Shown one piece after another: positions 1 through 8,664 of a DNA stretch of 64,000 nt. The notes below the pieces were generated by a model. That model saw nothing but the letters and a program-made list of their open reading frames with translations, did no database searches and was not told the DNA's origin. Numbering within the stretch: position 1 is the stretch's first letter; the number at the start of each line of letters is the position of its first letter. Made by a program: the position numbers and the translations under genes. Source of the stretch: Gordius sp. MW1 (Eukaryota; Nematomorpha; Gordioida; Gordea; Gordiidae); contig OZ038532.1 in the NCBI GenBank assembly GCA_964036665.1, positions 10,992,537 through 11,056,536 on the forward strand, in the 5' to 3' direction.

Positions 1-2090
1 ATATGTGTGCGTGTGGACTACCGCGGTGTTGAAACTCGATTCGTTTGAAGTAATCTAGTACACGGTAACGCCCAAAAGGAGAACACTTCGGAGATTTAAG
101 TACCAATAATAGCTTGTCTACTAACTTAGCAAAATACAAGGAACAAGTTACAGGATCGTCATTGACCAATGTACTCCGCTCGAGACTGGATATTGCCACG
201 ACTGTGTCGGCGCCTTCGTAAGTTTTAGGGTATTTTAATTTATAGAGAGTGTGTAACAAATCTGGCCATACAAATTCGCAAGCACTAAGAGTAAAAAACA
301 AAGTGGGCCTGCCTAACTGGCGAAGCATGGCAAAAAGATCTTTCTTTCGACTAGACCAATAATGGACCGAATTTGGTATTGATTTAATAAAGGCTAAGTT
401 TGTGTCTAAACATTTTTCGAAATATTCCTCGTCCTCGATCATTTTTCGTGTGACACTACAAGAGTTGCTCAAAACATTTTTGAATGTAGCATACATCGAT
501 GCAGTAACACGTAATTTCATCACCTTAGCAGCCATATACAAAACATGCTCTGGGACGGCGCCTCGTCTATCCTGACGCCGAATTTCACTGGTAGCCATAG
601 TAAAAGGAGTTACTCGCACACCGTGTTTGAAAATTCGAGGCTCGCCAATGTATATACCTGGAAATGATAGCTCTTCTGCATATGTATCAAAAGCCAGACC
701 AAGTGGAGTTATGTTTTGACCAGGTGCGAGAGAAAGATAATGCTCTTCATTCCATAGCATAGTTTGCTGTTGACATGTCATATTATCGGCAGCTTCGTTG
801 ACGATGGGCAGTGTTTTGACTTCATGCTCTTCATTCCCTATCATTGTACCCTGTTGACCAGCAGTTACATTTGATATACTACTCTCAGGTTCTAAGAAGG
901 AGGCATCAATAGTAATATCTTTATAGAGGGGCTTTGTCATCAAATAACCCAACCATAAGCGGACATCTTCCTTATTTACGTAACCCACAAATTGAGACGT
1001 TTTGTAGGATTGATGTTTTTTTATATGCACGTTTATTGCATAGTCGTCAGCGACTGAAGGCGGTAATGCCGATACCATAGAATTAATGTCAGCGGGTACA
1101 TTTATAATTTGACCAAACAATCGTTTACTGCCATAGTGATAGCGCAATCGACGAATTTGTAGGAATAGTAACCGTGGTGATACCAACCTTTCTGTAACAC
1201 AATTTAACAGCGGTAAATGCTCTGGGTATGGCGGATATGCAAAACCATTTGATTTTGACAAAATAGGTATCCGAGCACCAGACAAAGATGTATAGCAAGT
1301 ATTACATAACATGAATGAAGATACCTTTTCGCCGGGAAATTCAGTCGTAAGTAATGAAACCATCTTTTTACCGACAGATCTAAGGTCATGATGGAACCAT
1401 AAACGATCGCACACGTTACAATGGTGGCCAAACCCGCATGTAAACGTTAGAGCAAATTCTCGAGAGGCGAGCTCATATATCTCGGGTACGCCAATAATTT
1501 CGTCTAAAAGACTTATTTCAGTAAGGAAGCGGGCGGGATTGCGTTTACGAGGGGGGGCCTCACCGGGTTCTTCACCAGAAGTGGCCGAGAGGCGTGCGCG
1601 GTCCGGTAGCCGAGAGGCGTGCGCGGTAAGCGCGTTTCTTGGTAGCTTCGTCGGTGTTCTTACCGGCAGCCGAGAGGCTTGCGCGGTAAGCGCATTTCTT
1701 GGTAGCTTCGTCGGTGTTCTTACCGGCAGCCGAGAGGCGTGCGCGGTAAGCGCGTTTCTTGGTAGCTTCGACGGTGTTCTTACCGGCAGCCGAGAGGCGT
1801 GCGCGGTAAGCGCGTTTCTTGGTAGCTTCGTCGGTGTTCTTACCGGCAGCCGAGAGGCGTGCGCGGTAAGCGCGTTTCTTGGTAGCTTCGTCGGTGTTCT
1901 TACCGGCAGCCGAGAGGCGTGCGCGGTAAGCGCGTTTCTTGGTAGCTTCGTCGGTGTTCTTACCGGCAGGCGAGAGGCGTGCGCGGTAAGCGCGTTGTTT
2001 GGTAGCTTCGTCGGTGTTCTTACCGGCAACCGAGAGGCGTGCGCGGTAAGCGCGTTGTTTGGCGGCCAAAATTCTGCGTTTTTAAATTAG
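1..2090 (-). CDS. Helitron Rep/helicase, N-terminal part (runs off left edge)
   Basis: The minus strand reads open from about 1600 to base 1 and has the N-terminal region of animal Helitron proteins. A zinc-finger-like segment (CGFGHHCNVCDRLW, then LCNTCYTSLSG) is followed by the 'ERLVSPRLLFLQIRRLR' block, then 'GRPTLFFTLSACEFVWPDLL', and finally 'FQHRGSPHAHI', the HUH (two-histidine) motif of the rolling-circle nuclease, which lies on the last bases of the window. The helicase half is therefore outside. Upstream, at 1572-2090, the frame holds a run of 20-residue basic repeats. One repeat unit is shortened to 25 bp near 1575-1610, which puts the repeats and the Rep region in different frames. 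No ATG opens the repeat frame, which begins after a stop near 2086. The copy is either broken at its N-terminus or started by an unseen upstream exon. Confidence 0.85.
1586..2069 (-). repeat. 60-bp in-frame tandem repeat (Helitron N-terminus)
   Basis: Seven complete and one partial 60-bp units encode KKRAYRARLSAAGKNTDEAT-like 20-mers on the minus strand, with few substitutions between units. Basic repeats of this sort occur near the N-terminus of some Helitron proteins. The near-identity of units, including silent sites, points to recent unequal crossing-over or slippage. The opposite strand is also open across the array, which is a by-product of the multiple-of-three period. Confidence 0.9.
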
Positions 2091-2338
2091 GGTCTCGTCA
2101 GCCTCATCTACTGTAGTATCCGTTAAAAATTACAGGGGGGTAATAATGATTTACGGAAGGGCACACCATAAATTTAAAAAATTTACAAATTTTTAGATTT
2201 AGATGACCTATTTGAAAATTTGAATGGATTTCCCTTAATACACATATTTGAAATTAATTGCTATTTAATATCAAATTGAATTTGTTTTAAATTATCTAAA
2301 AAGTTTTAATTCAGTTATTTTATAAAAAATACATAATA

Positions 2339-2633
2339 CAGTCGAAACTTCTTTATCGCAAATCGAATTATCGCGAAAATCTTTTAATCGCGACGTTAAC
2401 CACTATTTGGTTTTATTCAAACGATAATATTACCAAAAACATCGTTTATTGAAAAATCGCTTAATATTACAATGTCGAATATATACAAACATTTTCGAGT
2501 CCTTAAATCAACCATACAATTATATAAAATATCTTTTTTATTGCGAAGCGTATGACTTTATGTATTTACATATATCGGTTAATCGCGAATTTTTATTCAG
2601 GCCCAAGGCTTTGCAATTAAACGGTTTTGACTG
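2339..2633. mobile_element. Pogo/Tc1-like MITE
   Basis: Terminal inverted repeats CAGTCGAAAC and GTTTTGACTG bound 295 bp of AT-rich DNA rich in TCGC words. A TA dinucleotide lies immediately outside each end, the target-site duplication of Tc1/mariner/pogo elements. There is no coding potential. The family assignment rests on the TIR sequence and TA target only. Confidence 0.65.
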
Positions 2634-2719
2634 TATAGGTTTATTAATTTTATTTTTTTAGTCTATTAATTCCTAAGCTACTATAATACTAAATGTTTAT
2701 TTATTTAGGACTACTTGAT

Positions 2720-4850
2720 AAAATTTTATTCAATGGTAGTAACAAGAACAATCACAAGAGTCAAAAAAAACTCCGGGATTCTAACCCAAAAACTAGTTAA
2801 ATTGCTTAGCAATTAAGAGTAAACAACTTTTATTTATGTTTATTATAAAACATTGGTCAGCAGCCAGCGGACGGCCAAAAAGTCATAATAGCAATGGTAG
2901 GAACAGGGAACAATCATAATAGTCAAAAAAAAACGAAAAAAATAATTTCGATTCACATTTTGGCCAATGGTCATTTTTTCCAGCGGTCAGGAGCCAGCGG
3001 ACGGCCAAAAATTCTTATTATCAATGATAGTAACAAGAACAATCATAAGAGTCAAAAAAAACTCCGGGATTCTAACTAAAAAACTAGTTAAATTGCATAG
3101 CAATTAAAAGTAAACAACTTTTATTTATGTTTATTACATAATAGCTAATTTAAAAAATCTTATAAATAACACACCGAGGGAGATAGAGATGAGGGGTGGG
3201 CCACCTCTTATGCATTAATTTAAAAAATAACACAGCGAGGGAGATAGAGATGTGGGGTGGGGCACCTCTTTCTTATGCTAAAAATCGATAACCTTATATA
3301 CCCAATGCAAATAGATAGGGAGGATACAACGGACGGACGGACGGACGGACGCACACCAAAAAACGAGCCCATAAATTGCATAGCAATTAAAACCAATTAT
3401 GATGGAATAAACGTTAATAAATAATAGATTAACGTTTCAATAGTAGTTTTAATCCTTTCCTTTTTTCGATTTGAAGTTATAACAGTGGTGATAGCTAAAA
3501 ATAACACTTTTAATTCTATGCATAATTTTTAATTGCTATGCAATTTATGGGCTCGTTTTTTGGTGTCCGTCCGTCCGTCCGTTGTCCGTTACCCTCCCTA
3601 TCTATTTGCATTGGGTATATTAGGTTATCGCTTTCTTAAATTAATGCATGAGAAAGAGGTGCCCCACCCCTCATCTCTATCTCCCTCGCTGTGTTATTTT
3701 TTAAATTAATGCATAAGAGGTGGCCCACCCCTCATCTCTATCTCCCTCGCTTTCGGGCGGGGTCGGGTTTTAATTGCTACGTTAAATTAATGCATAAGTA
3801 TATTATATAATAAACATAAATAAAAGTTGTTTACTTTTTAATTGCTATGCAATTTAACTAGTTTTGGGGTTAGAATCCCGGAGTTTTTTTTGACTCTTAT
3901 GATTGTTCTTGTTACTATCATTGATAATAAGAATTTTTGGCCGTCCGCTGGCTGCTGACCAATGAAAAAAATGACCATTGGCCAAAATGTGAATCGAAAT
4001 TATTTTTTTCGTTTTTTTTTGACTATTATGATTGTTCCTGTTTCTACCATTGCTATTATGACTTTTTGGCCGTCCGCTGGCTGCTGACCAATGTTATATA
4101 ATAAACATAAATAAAAGTTGTTTACTTTTAAGTGCTATGCAATTTAACTAGTTTTTGGGTTAGAATCCCGGAGTTTTTTTGACTCTTATGATTGTTCTTG
4201 TTACTATCATTGATAATAAGACTTTTTGGCCGTCCGCTGGCTGCTGACCAATGAAAAAAATGACCATTGGTCAAAATGTGAATCCGAGTTTATTTTTTCG
4301 TTTTTTTGACTATTATGATTGTTCCTGTTACTACCATTGCTATTATGACTTTTTGGCCGGCTGCTGGCTCCTGACCGATGGAAAAAATGACCATTCCAAA
4401 ATGTGAATCGAAATTATTTTTTTCGTTTTTTTTTGACTATTATGATTGTTCCTGCTCCTACCATTGCTATTATGACTTTTTGGCCGTCCGCTGGCTGCTG
4501 ACCAATGGAATAAAATGACCATTGGCCAAAATGTGATTCGAAAACTTTTTTTTCGTTTTTTTTGACTATTATGAATTTATATCCACCTTTACCGTGTCCT
4601 GGCTGCTGACCAATGGAAAAAAATGACCATTGGCCAAAATGTGATTCGAAAGTTTTTTTTTCATTTTTTTTTACTCTTATGAATTTATATCTACTTTTAC
4701 CGTGTGCTGGCTGCTGACCAATAAAAAAAAATGACCATTGGCCAAAGTGAGCATCAAAATTTTTTATTCCGTTTTTTTGGCTATCATTGACTTATAGAGT
4801 ATCTGTTAGTACTGACCAATAAAGAAAAAATGACCATTGGCCAAATTTTT
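2720..4850. repeat. Large foldback repeat with imperfect tandem units in its arms
   Basis: The segment ending at 3390 (ACGGACGGACG..., then GAGCCCATAAATTGCATAGCAATTAAAA) is the reverse complement of the segment starting at 3527. The arms extend outward to about 2720 and at least 4200, and decaying units continue to about 4850. Within each arm a unit recurs that contains 'ctccgggattctaac' and 'ggccgtccgctggctgctgacc' in one or the other orientation. The 135-bp loop holds an LTR fragment (3391-3484). The motif AATTGCATAGCAATTA at the inner edges recurs near 5160, 23035, 23425 and 58545, so it is the end of a dispersed family. No protein is encoded. Confidence 0.75.
3391..3484 (+). repeat. LTR 3'-end fragment (same family as LTR at 13511-13944)
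   Basis: These 94 bases match 13851-13944, the last part of the Ty3 LTR, with about one visible difference, and end at the same AACA. The upstream 340 bases of the LTR are missing and are replaced by the inner edge of the foldback repeat. It could be the remnant 5' LTR of the element whose gag begins at 5702, or an unrelated solo-LTR scrap. Confidence 0.8.
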
Positions 4851-5185
4851 GATTTTTTTAATTAAAAATTGTTCAAATTCAACAAAAAATTTCTCCCAAA
4901 AATTCTGCAAATGCTTAACATTGTGATGTTTTATAATATAATGTTTATTAGACCCATATTCACTAAAAGCCATAAAAACTAATGTAATACGCAACTAGAT
5001 GCAAACACTAAATCTAACTTTAACCCTTGCCTATATTACATTTTGCCTATATTACATTTTGCCTATAAATGGAAAATTTGTATAAATAATTAATTAATCA
5101 TTAGGCATTTAATACCCCCCTATAGGCATTCTCGCCCCTTCCCACCTTTCTCGCCCATAAATTGCATAGCAAATATAATACATTT
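4851..5185. other. AT-rich intergenic DNA
   Basis: No gene is visible. A short tandem of 'ttgcctatattacatt' lies near 5028-5065, and a copy of the 'cccataaattgcatagcaa' repeat end lies near 5155. Confidence 0.5.
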
Positions 5186-5276
5186 ATACGAAGTACAGAT
5201 GAGTCGTCCCCCCTTCCCTTCCCCTCTTCCCTTCCCTTCTCCCCCTTCCCACGAGGGCCGAAGGCCCGAGTTTTAC
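5186..5276 (+). repeat. Pyrimidine-rich repeat ending in GGGCCGAAGGCCC hairpin
   Basis: A CCCTTCCC-rich tract is followed by CGAGGGCCGAAGGCCCGAG, which can fold into a GC-rich hairpin. The same segment occurs inverted at 63902-64000, the right edge of the window. It is a dispersed repeat terminus of unknown class. Confidence 0.7.
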
Positions 5277-5701
5277 TTTTTTGCTTTTGATAGTGTTGAT
5301 AATTTATTTTGTTTTAACAATTAAATTTTGCAGGCTATTTATTATTAAAATTCTTTTGTGTTATTTATTGAATACAAATTAGCTTCGATTTATCGGATTT
5401 ATTATTTGCGATTTGATTATGCAATTTAATTTAACTTTTTCTTTTTGAGATACAATTTAATGTTAGTATTATATACTGTAATATTGGTTGATTAAAATGG
5501 CGTAATATTTTTAAATTATTTTATGCATTACAATTCTATCGTACACGTTCGTGGTGTCTATTTAAATTTTACGGATGTGGTATAGAATTTTATATATATT
5601 CGGATTTTATATTATTAAGATCGAATTTTGTACGTTATATTAATTAGGTTTAATGATTTTGTTTGTATTTAATCTTAACCTAGATTTGCAGCTGTTGTAA
5701 T
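5277..5701. other. AT-rich DNA upstream of gag
   Basis: No LTR or ORF is recognised here. A pyrimidine stretch ending in 'atttgcag' lies about 10 bases before the gag ATG, so a spliced leader is possible but unproven. Confidence 0.4.
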
Positions 5702-6310
5702 ATGGTAGGATTTTCTTTATTTGAAGAAACTCGAGGTAGCGCTGTATATTTTTATATTGATGCGTGTAAGACGCACTGGTTAGTGATTTTATTATTTTTG
5801 TGTATAGTGTTTGCAGTTTATATGATAGTACAGCAAGGGAGAAAGATTAATGTTGTACAACAGGGGGTCAGGTGTTTTAACTGCGGAGGCCCGCATGTAA
5901 TAAGGTTCTGTACAAAGCGCGGCGGCAGAAATTTTAAAGGGAGGAAGAATTTTAGTGTTGGTAACGAGAATAGGAATAATTTCGGTAATGCGCCAGAAAG
6001 ATGGAATAGAGTTAACGATTTTAATGATGGTAATAAGAATTGGGGTAGTTACGGTAGTGAACCAGTTAGATGGAATAAGTTTAATGATCGTAATGTGTAT
6101 AGGAATATTAGTGGCTCCGTTCCAGTTAGGCGTGACGGATTTAACGATTGTAATGTTAGATACAGTAATGTTAGCAATATACCGGCCGATGAAATAAATG
6201 TTAGGAATAGTAATTTTAATGCGCCTTTGGCAAGAAGTAGTAATGGTAATTGTGCACATGCCGCGAATGCGATATTAAATAAAAATGATGATTTTATGTG
6301 CGCGTGTTAG
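5702..6310 (+). CDS. Ty3/gypsy Gag remnant with zinc knuckle
   Basis: This 202-residue ORF has one CCHC-type knuckle, CFNCGGPHVIRFC (about residues 58-70). Its spacing is C-x2-C-x3-H-x4-C, one residue shorter than the usual C-x2-C-x4-H-x4-C. Asn/Arg-rich imperfect repeats (RWNRVNDFNDGN, RWNKFNDRN, RRDGFNDCN) follow it. The N-terminus carries a hydrophobic run, LVILLFLCIVFAVYMIV (about residues 28-44), that looks membrane-spanning. No capsid domain is visible, so this is probably the nucleocapsid end of a 5'-truncated gag, or a gag fused to foreign sequence. The downstream protease lies in a different frame. Confidence 0.65.
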   Translation: MVGFSLFEETRGSAVYFYIDACKTHWLVILLFLCIVFAVYMIVQQGRKINVVQQGVRCFNCGGPHVIRFCTKRGGRNFKGRKNFSVGNENRNNFGNAPERWNRVNDFNDGNKNWGSYGSEPVRWNKFNDRNVYRNISGSVPVRRDGFNDCNVRYSNVSNIPADEINVRNSNFNAPLARSSNGNCAHAANAILNKNDDFMCAC

Positions 6311-6394
6311 CAATCTAGCTCTGGGGCTGGAGGACGTTGACTGTGTGTCGACGCCCTGAGCTCAAATAATTCAACAATAAATTTTAATTTGACA

Positions 6395-6585
6395 CATTCC
6401 CCATTTATTATTTGGTACGCGACTACCCACGGCGAAGGTGTGGGTGGACGGTACGTTAATTAAGTTCTTATTAGACTCTGGGGCTTGTATTTCTTTAATG
6501 TCCATTTCACAATTTAATAATCTTTGGCCTGATAAAAAAAACTTCCCGTCCTTTTTTTAATGCCCGCCAATTAGATGGTGCGGCG
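6395..6585 (+). pseudogene. Ty3/gypsy protease segment, frameshifted
   Basis: The frame beginning after a stop near 6390 reads into FLLDSGACISLM at about 6465-6500, the D-S-G active site of retropepsins. It ends at a stop near 6560, just after a run of seven T. The following frame (6586 onward) continues the protease C-terminus, so a one-base change in the T run separates protease from RT. The cause could be a mutation, a sequencing error in the homopolymer or, less likely, programmed shifting. No other protease copy is present in the window for comparison. Confidence 0.7.
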
Positions 6586-8664
6586 GTGGAGTTAGTGGGC
6601 AAGGCCAGCGTAGAGGTGGCGGCTGGCGACGCGCGCTGGACATTGGTATTATATTTAACAGCCACTAAAATCGATCCTTTAATGGGTTGGGATTGGCTGC
6701 AGGTGATAGGCCCGCGTGTTGAATGGTTTGGCTTATGTAACTCATTAAATGATTCAACCCCTAGTTATTTGGTAGCTCCTAGTGTAAACTCTTGCCCGGG
6801 TAGGGTTGCGATGATATGTAATATTGAGCTCCCCAGTGGTGCCGAAGTTACGACTTTAGTCGTGAAACCTCTTTCTACGTTAATCGTCGGTACACCTACG
6901 GGTGTGACTTCTACGGGTGTGACGTCTACGGACGTGTTGAGTGGATTCGGCGACCTGGGCAAGTCGCAATTGAATTTGCGTAATATAGTTAGGAGCTACG
7001 ATTCAGTTTTTGCTGAAGGTCTAGGGTGTTTGAAGGGTTACGAATATGAGGTGAGACTCAAACGTGGGGCCTCTCCCAAATTTTGTCCAAGTAGGCGCAT
7101 CCCGTTCATATGGCGGGACGAAGTAAATGCGGTTTTGCGGGACTGGACGGAACAGGGGATTATTACGCCCGTCGATTATAGTGAGTGGGCGACTCCTCTG
7201 GTTCCAGTTAAGAAGGTCGACGGATCTTTGAGGCTTTGTATTGACTTTAGGGTTACGCTTAATCCGTGGTTGGTGCAAATTAAGTACCCAATGCCGCGGG
7301 TGGAGGAAATTTTGGCTAACCTGAATAATGCATGTTTCTTTACAAAGCTAGATCTTAGGTCGGCTTATTTGCAGATAAAATTAAGTGCTCGTTCGGCGCG
7401 GTTGATGACAATAAATACTCCTTTGGGGTTGTTTTCGTTTAATCGCTTGCCGTTTGGCCTGAGTATTTCTGCGGCTGTATTCCAGAAAACTATGGCCTCC
7501 GTTTTTCAGGGTTTAGACGGAGTATTCTTTTATCTGGATGATGTGTTGATTGTTGGCACTACGACGCAGGAGCACGATTTGCGTCTAGAGTCAGTGTTGA
7601 AACGCATCCAGGAGAGGGGATTACGTTTGACTATGAAAAAATGCATGATCGGAGTGACAGAAGTAATATTCTTAGGGCATGTTATTGCAGGGGGGAAAAT
7701 TCGTCCTCTGGGTAGTAATGTGGCGGCGATTTTAAAGATACGAGCCCCAACTAACAAGAAGGAAGTCTTGTCTTTCATGGGGTCTGTGAATTATTATCGC
7801 AAGTTTATACCGCATTGCTCGGAGGTAGCAGCTCCCTTGCACAGATTAACTAAAGATAATGTGCGTTTTGTTTGGACCGCTAGGGAACAGTCAGCTTTCG
7901 AGAGGTTGAAAAACTTGTTAGGAAGCGACCCAGTTTTGGTGTGTTTTAATCGCGACCTTCCTATAAGGTTGGCGGTTGACGCGTCGAATAGCGGTATAGG
8001 TGGCATGCTCTTTCATGTTGTTAAGGGCGTGGATCGGCCAATACTATTTTTTTCACGTAAGTTAACGGCGGCGGAGCTGAATTACTCGGTTATTGAAAAG
8101 GAGGCTCTAGCCGTAGTTTTTGCGTTGAATAAATGTCGTGAATATCTTATTGGTCGTAAGTTTAAAATATTTACTGACCATAAGCCACTAGTCCCTCTTT
8201 TTGCGAAGTGTAATGGTAGTTTATTGCTAAGCCCTAGATTACAAAAATGGTTGTTGTTCTTAGGTAATTTTGACGTGACCTTGGAGTACAAAAAGGGCGC
8301 AACGAACTATGTTCCAGATACATTATCGCGCTTAGGTGAGAGCGATGAAGCGGTACCTAAGGAGGAACTAGAGGGTGAGAATTATTTGATTAATGTTGTA
8401 ACTCAAGCTTTTCCGTCAGTTAACCTTAAGGAGGAGGTGGACAAGGACGAGGAGTTGCATGGGGTTACAAAATACTTAAATGGTCAGGCGACAATCGAGG
8501 AGGTCGCTAGGTGTTATCGCGGCGTGGTTAACGAACTCTATCTTGATAATGGAGTTGTACTACGAGGCGAGCGCATAGTGATTCCACGGGCGTTGCGATC
8601 ACAAGTGTTGGAGTTATTGCATGCTGGACATAACGGCGCGTCTAAAAAACGGCCTCCCCGATAG
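6586..8664 (+). CDS. Ty3/gypsy reverse transcriptase-RNase H (truncated)
   Basis: The ORF has 692 codons. Residues 1-40 complete the protease. RT motifs follow: FTKLDLRSAYLQI, FNRLPFGLS and the catalytic FYLDDVLIVG. RNase H follows with its acidic residues in LAVDASNSG, EKEALAVVFAL and FTDHKPL. The zinc-binding start of integrase (LLHAGHNGAS) is the last genuine element. At 8645 the sequence switches into an inverted copy of the element's 3' end, adding KKRPPR and a stop. Integrase is therefore missing from this copy, but is present in the inverted segment to the right. Bases about 7140-8645 are almost identical to 10166-11671 on the other strand; one Ile-to-Phe difference is visible near the left end. 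Confidence 0.93.
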   Translation: MELVGKASVEVAAGDARWTLVLYLTATKIDPLMGWDWLQVIGPRVEWFGLCNSLNDSTPSYLVAPSVNSCPGRVAMICNIELPSGAEVTTLVVKPLSTLIVGTPTGVTSTGVTSTDVLSGFGDLGKSQLNLRNIVRSYDSVFAEGLGCLKGYEYEVRLKRGASPKFCPSRRIPFIWRDEVNAVLRDWTEQGIITPVDYSEWATPLVPVKKVDGSLRLCIDFRVTLNPWLVQIKYPMPRVEEILANLNNACFFTKLDLRSAYLQIKLSARSARLMTINTPLGLFSFNRLPFGLSISAAVFQKTMASVFQGLDGVFFYLDDVLIVGTTTQEHDLRLESVLKRIQERGLRLTMKKCMIGVTEVIFLGHVIAGGKIRPLGSNVAAILKIRAPTNKKEVLSFMGSVNYYRKFIPHCSEVAAPLHRLTKDNVRFVWTAREQSAFERLKNLLGSDPVLVCFNRDLPIRLAVDASNSGIGGMLFHVVKGVDRPILFFSRKLTAAELNYSVIEKEALAVVFALNKCREYLIGRKFKIFTDHKPLVPLFAKCNGSLLLSPRLQKWLLFLGNFDVTLEYKKGATNYVPDTLSRLGESDEAVPKEELEGENYLINVVTQAFPSVNLKEEVDKDEELHGVTKYLNGQATIEEVARCYRGVVNELYLDNGVVLRGERIVIPRALRSQVLELLHAGHNGASKKRPPR

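Noticed and set aside
1586..2069. CRISPR-like array
   Set aside because: Units are contiguous 60-bp repeats without unique spacers, in a eukaryotic genome, and encode protein.
1539..2090. 183-codon + strand ORF of repeats SREACAVSAFLGSFVGVLTG
   Set aside because: It is the antisense of the Helitron basic repeat array. The 60-bp period keeps both strands open. The minus strand joins a recognisable Helitron domain, the plus strand joins nothing.
5792..6259. 155-codon minus ORF rich in Ile and Thr
   Set aside because: Antisense of the Asn-rich gag. It has no motif, while the + strand has a zinc knuckle.
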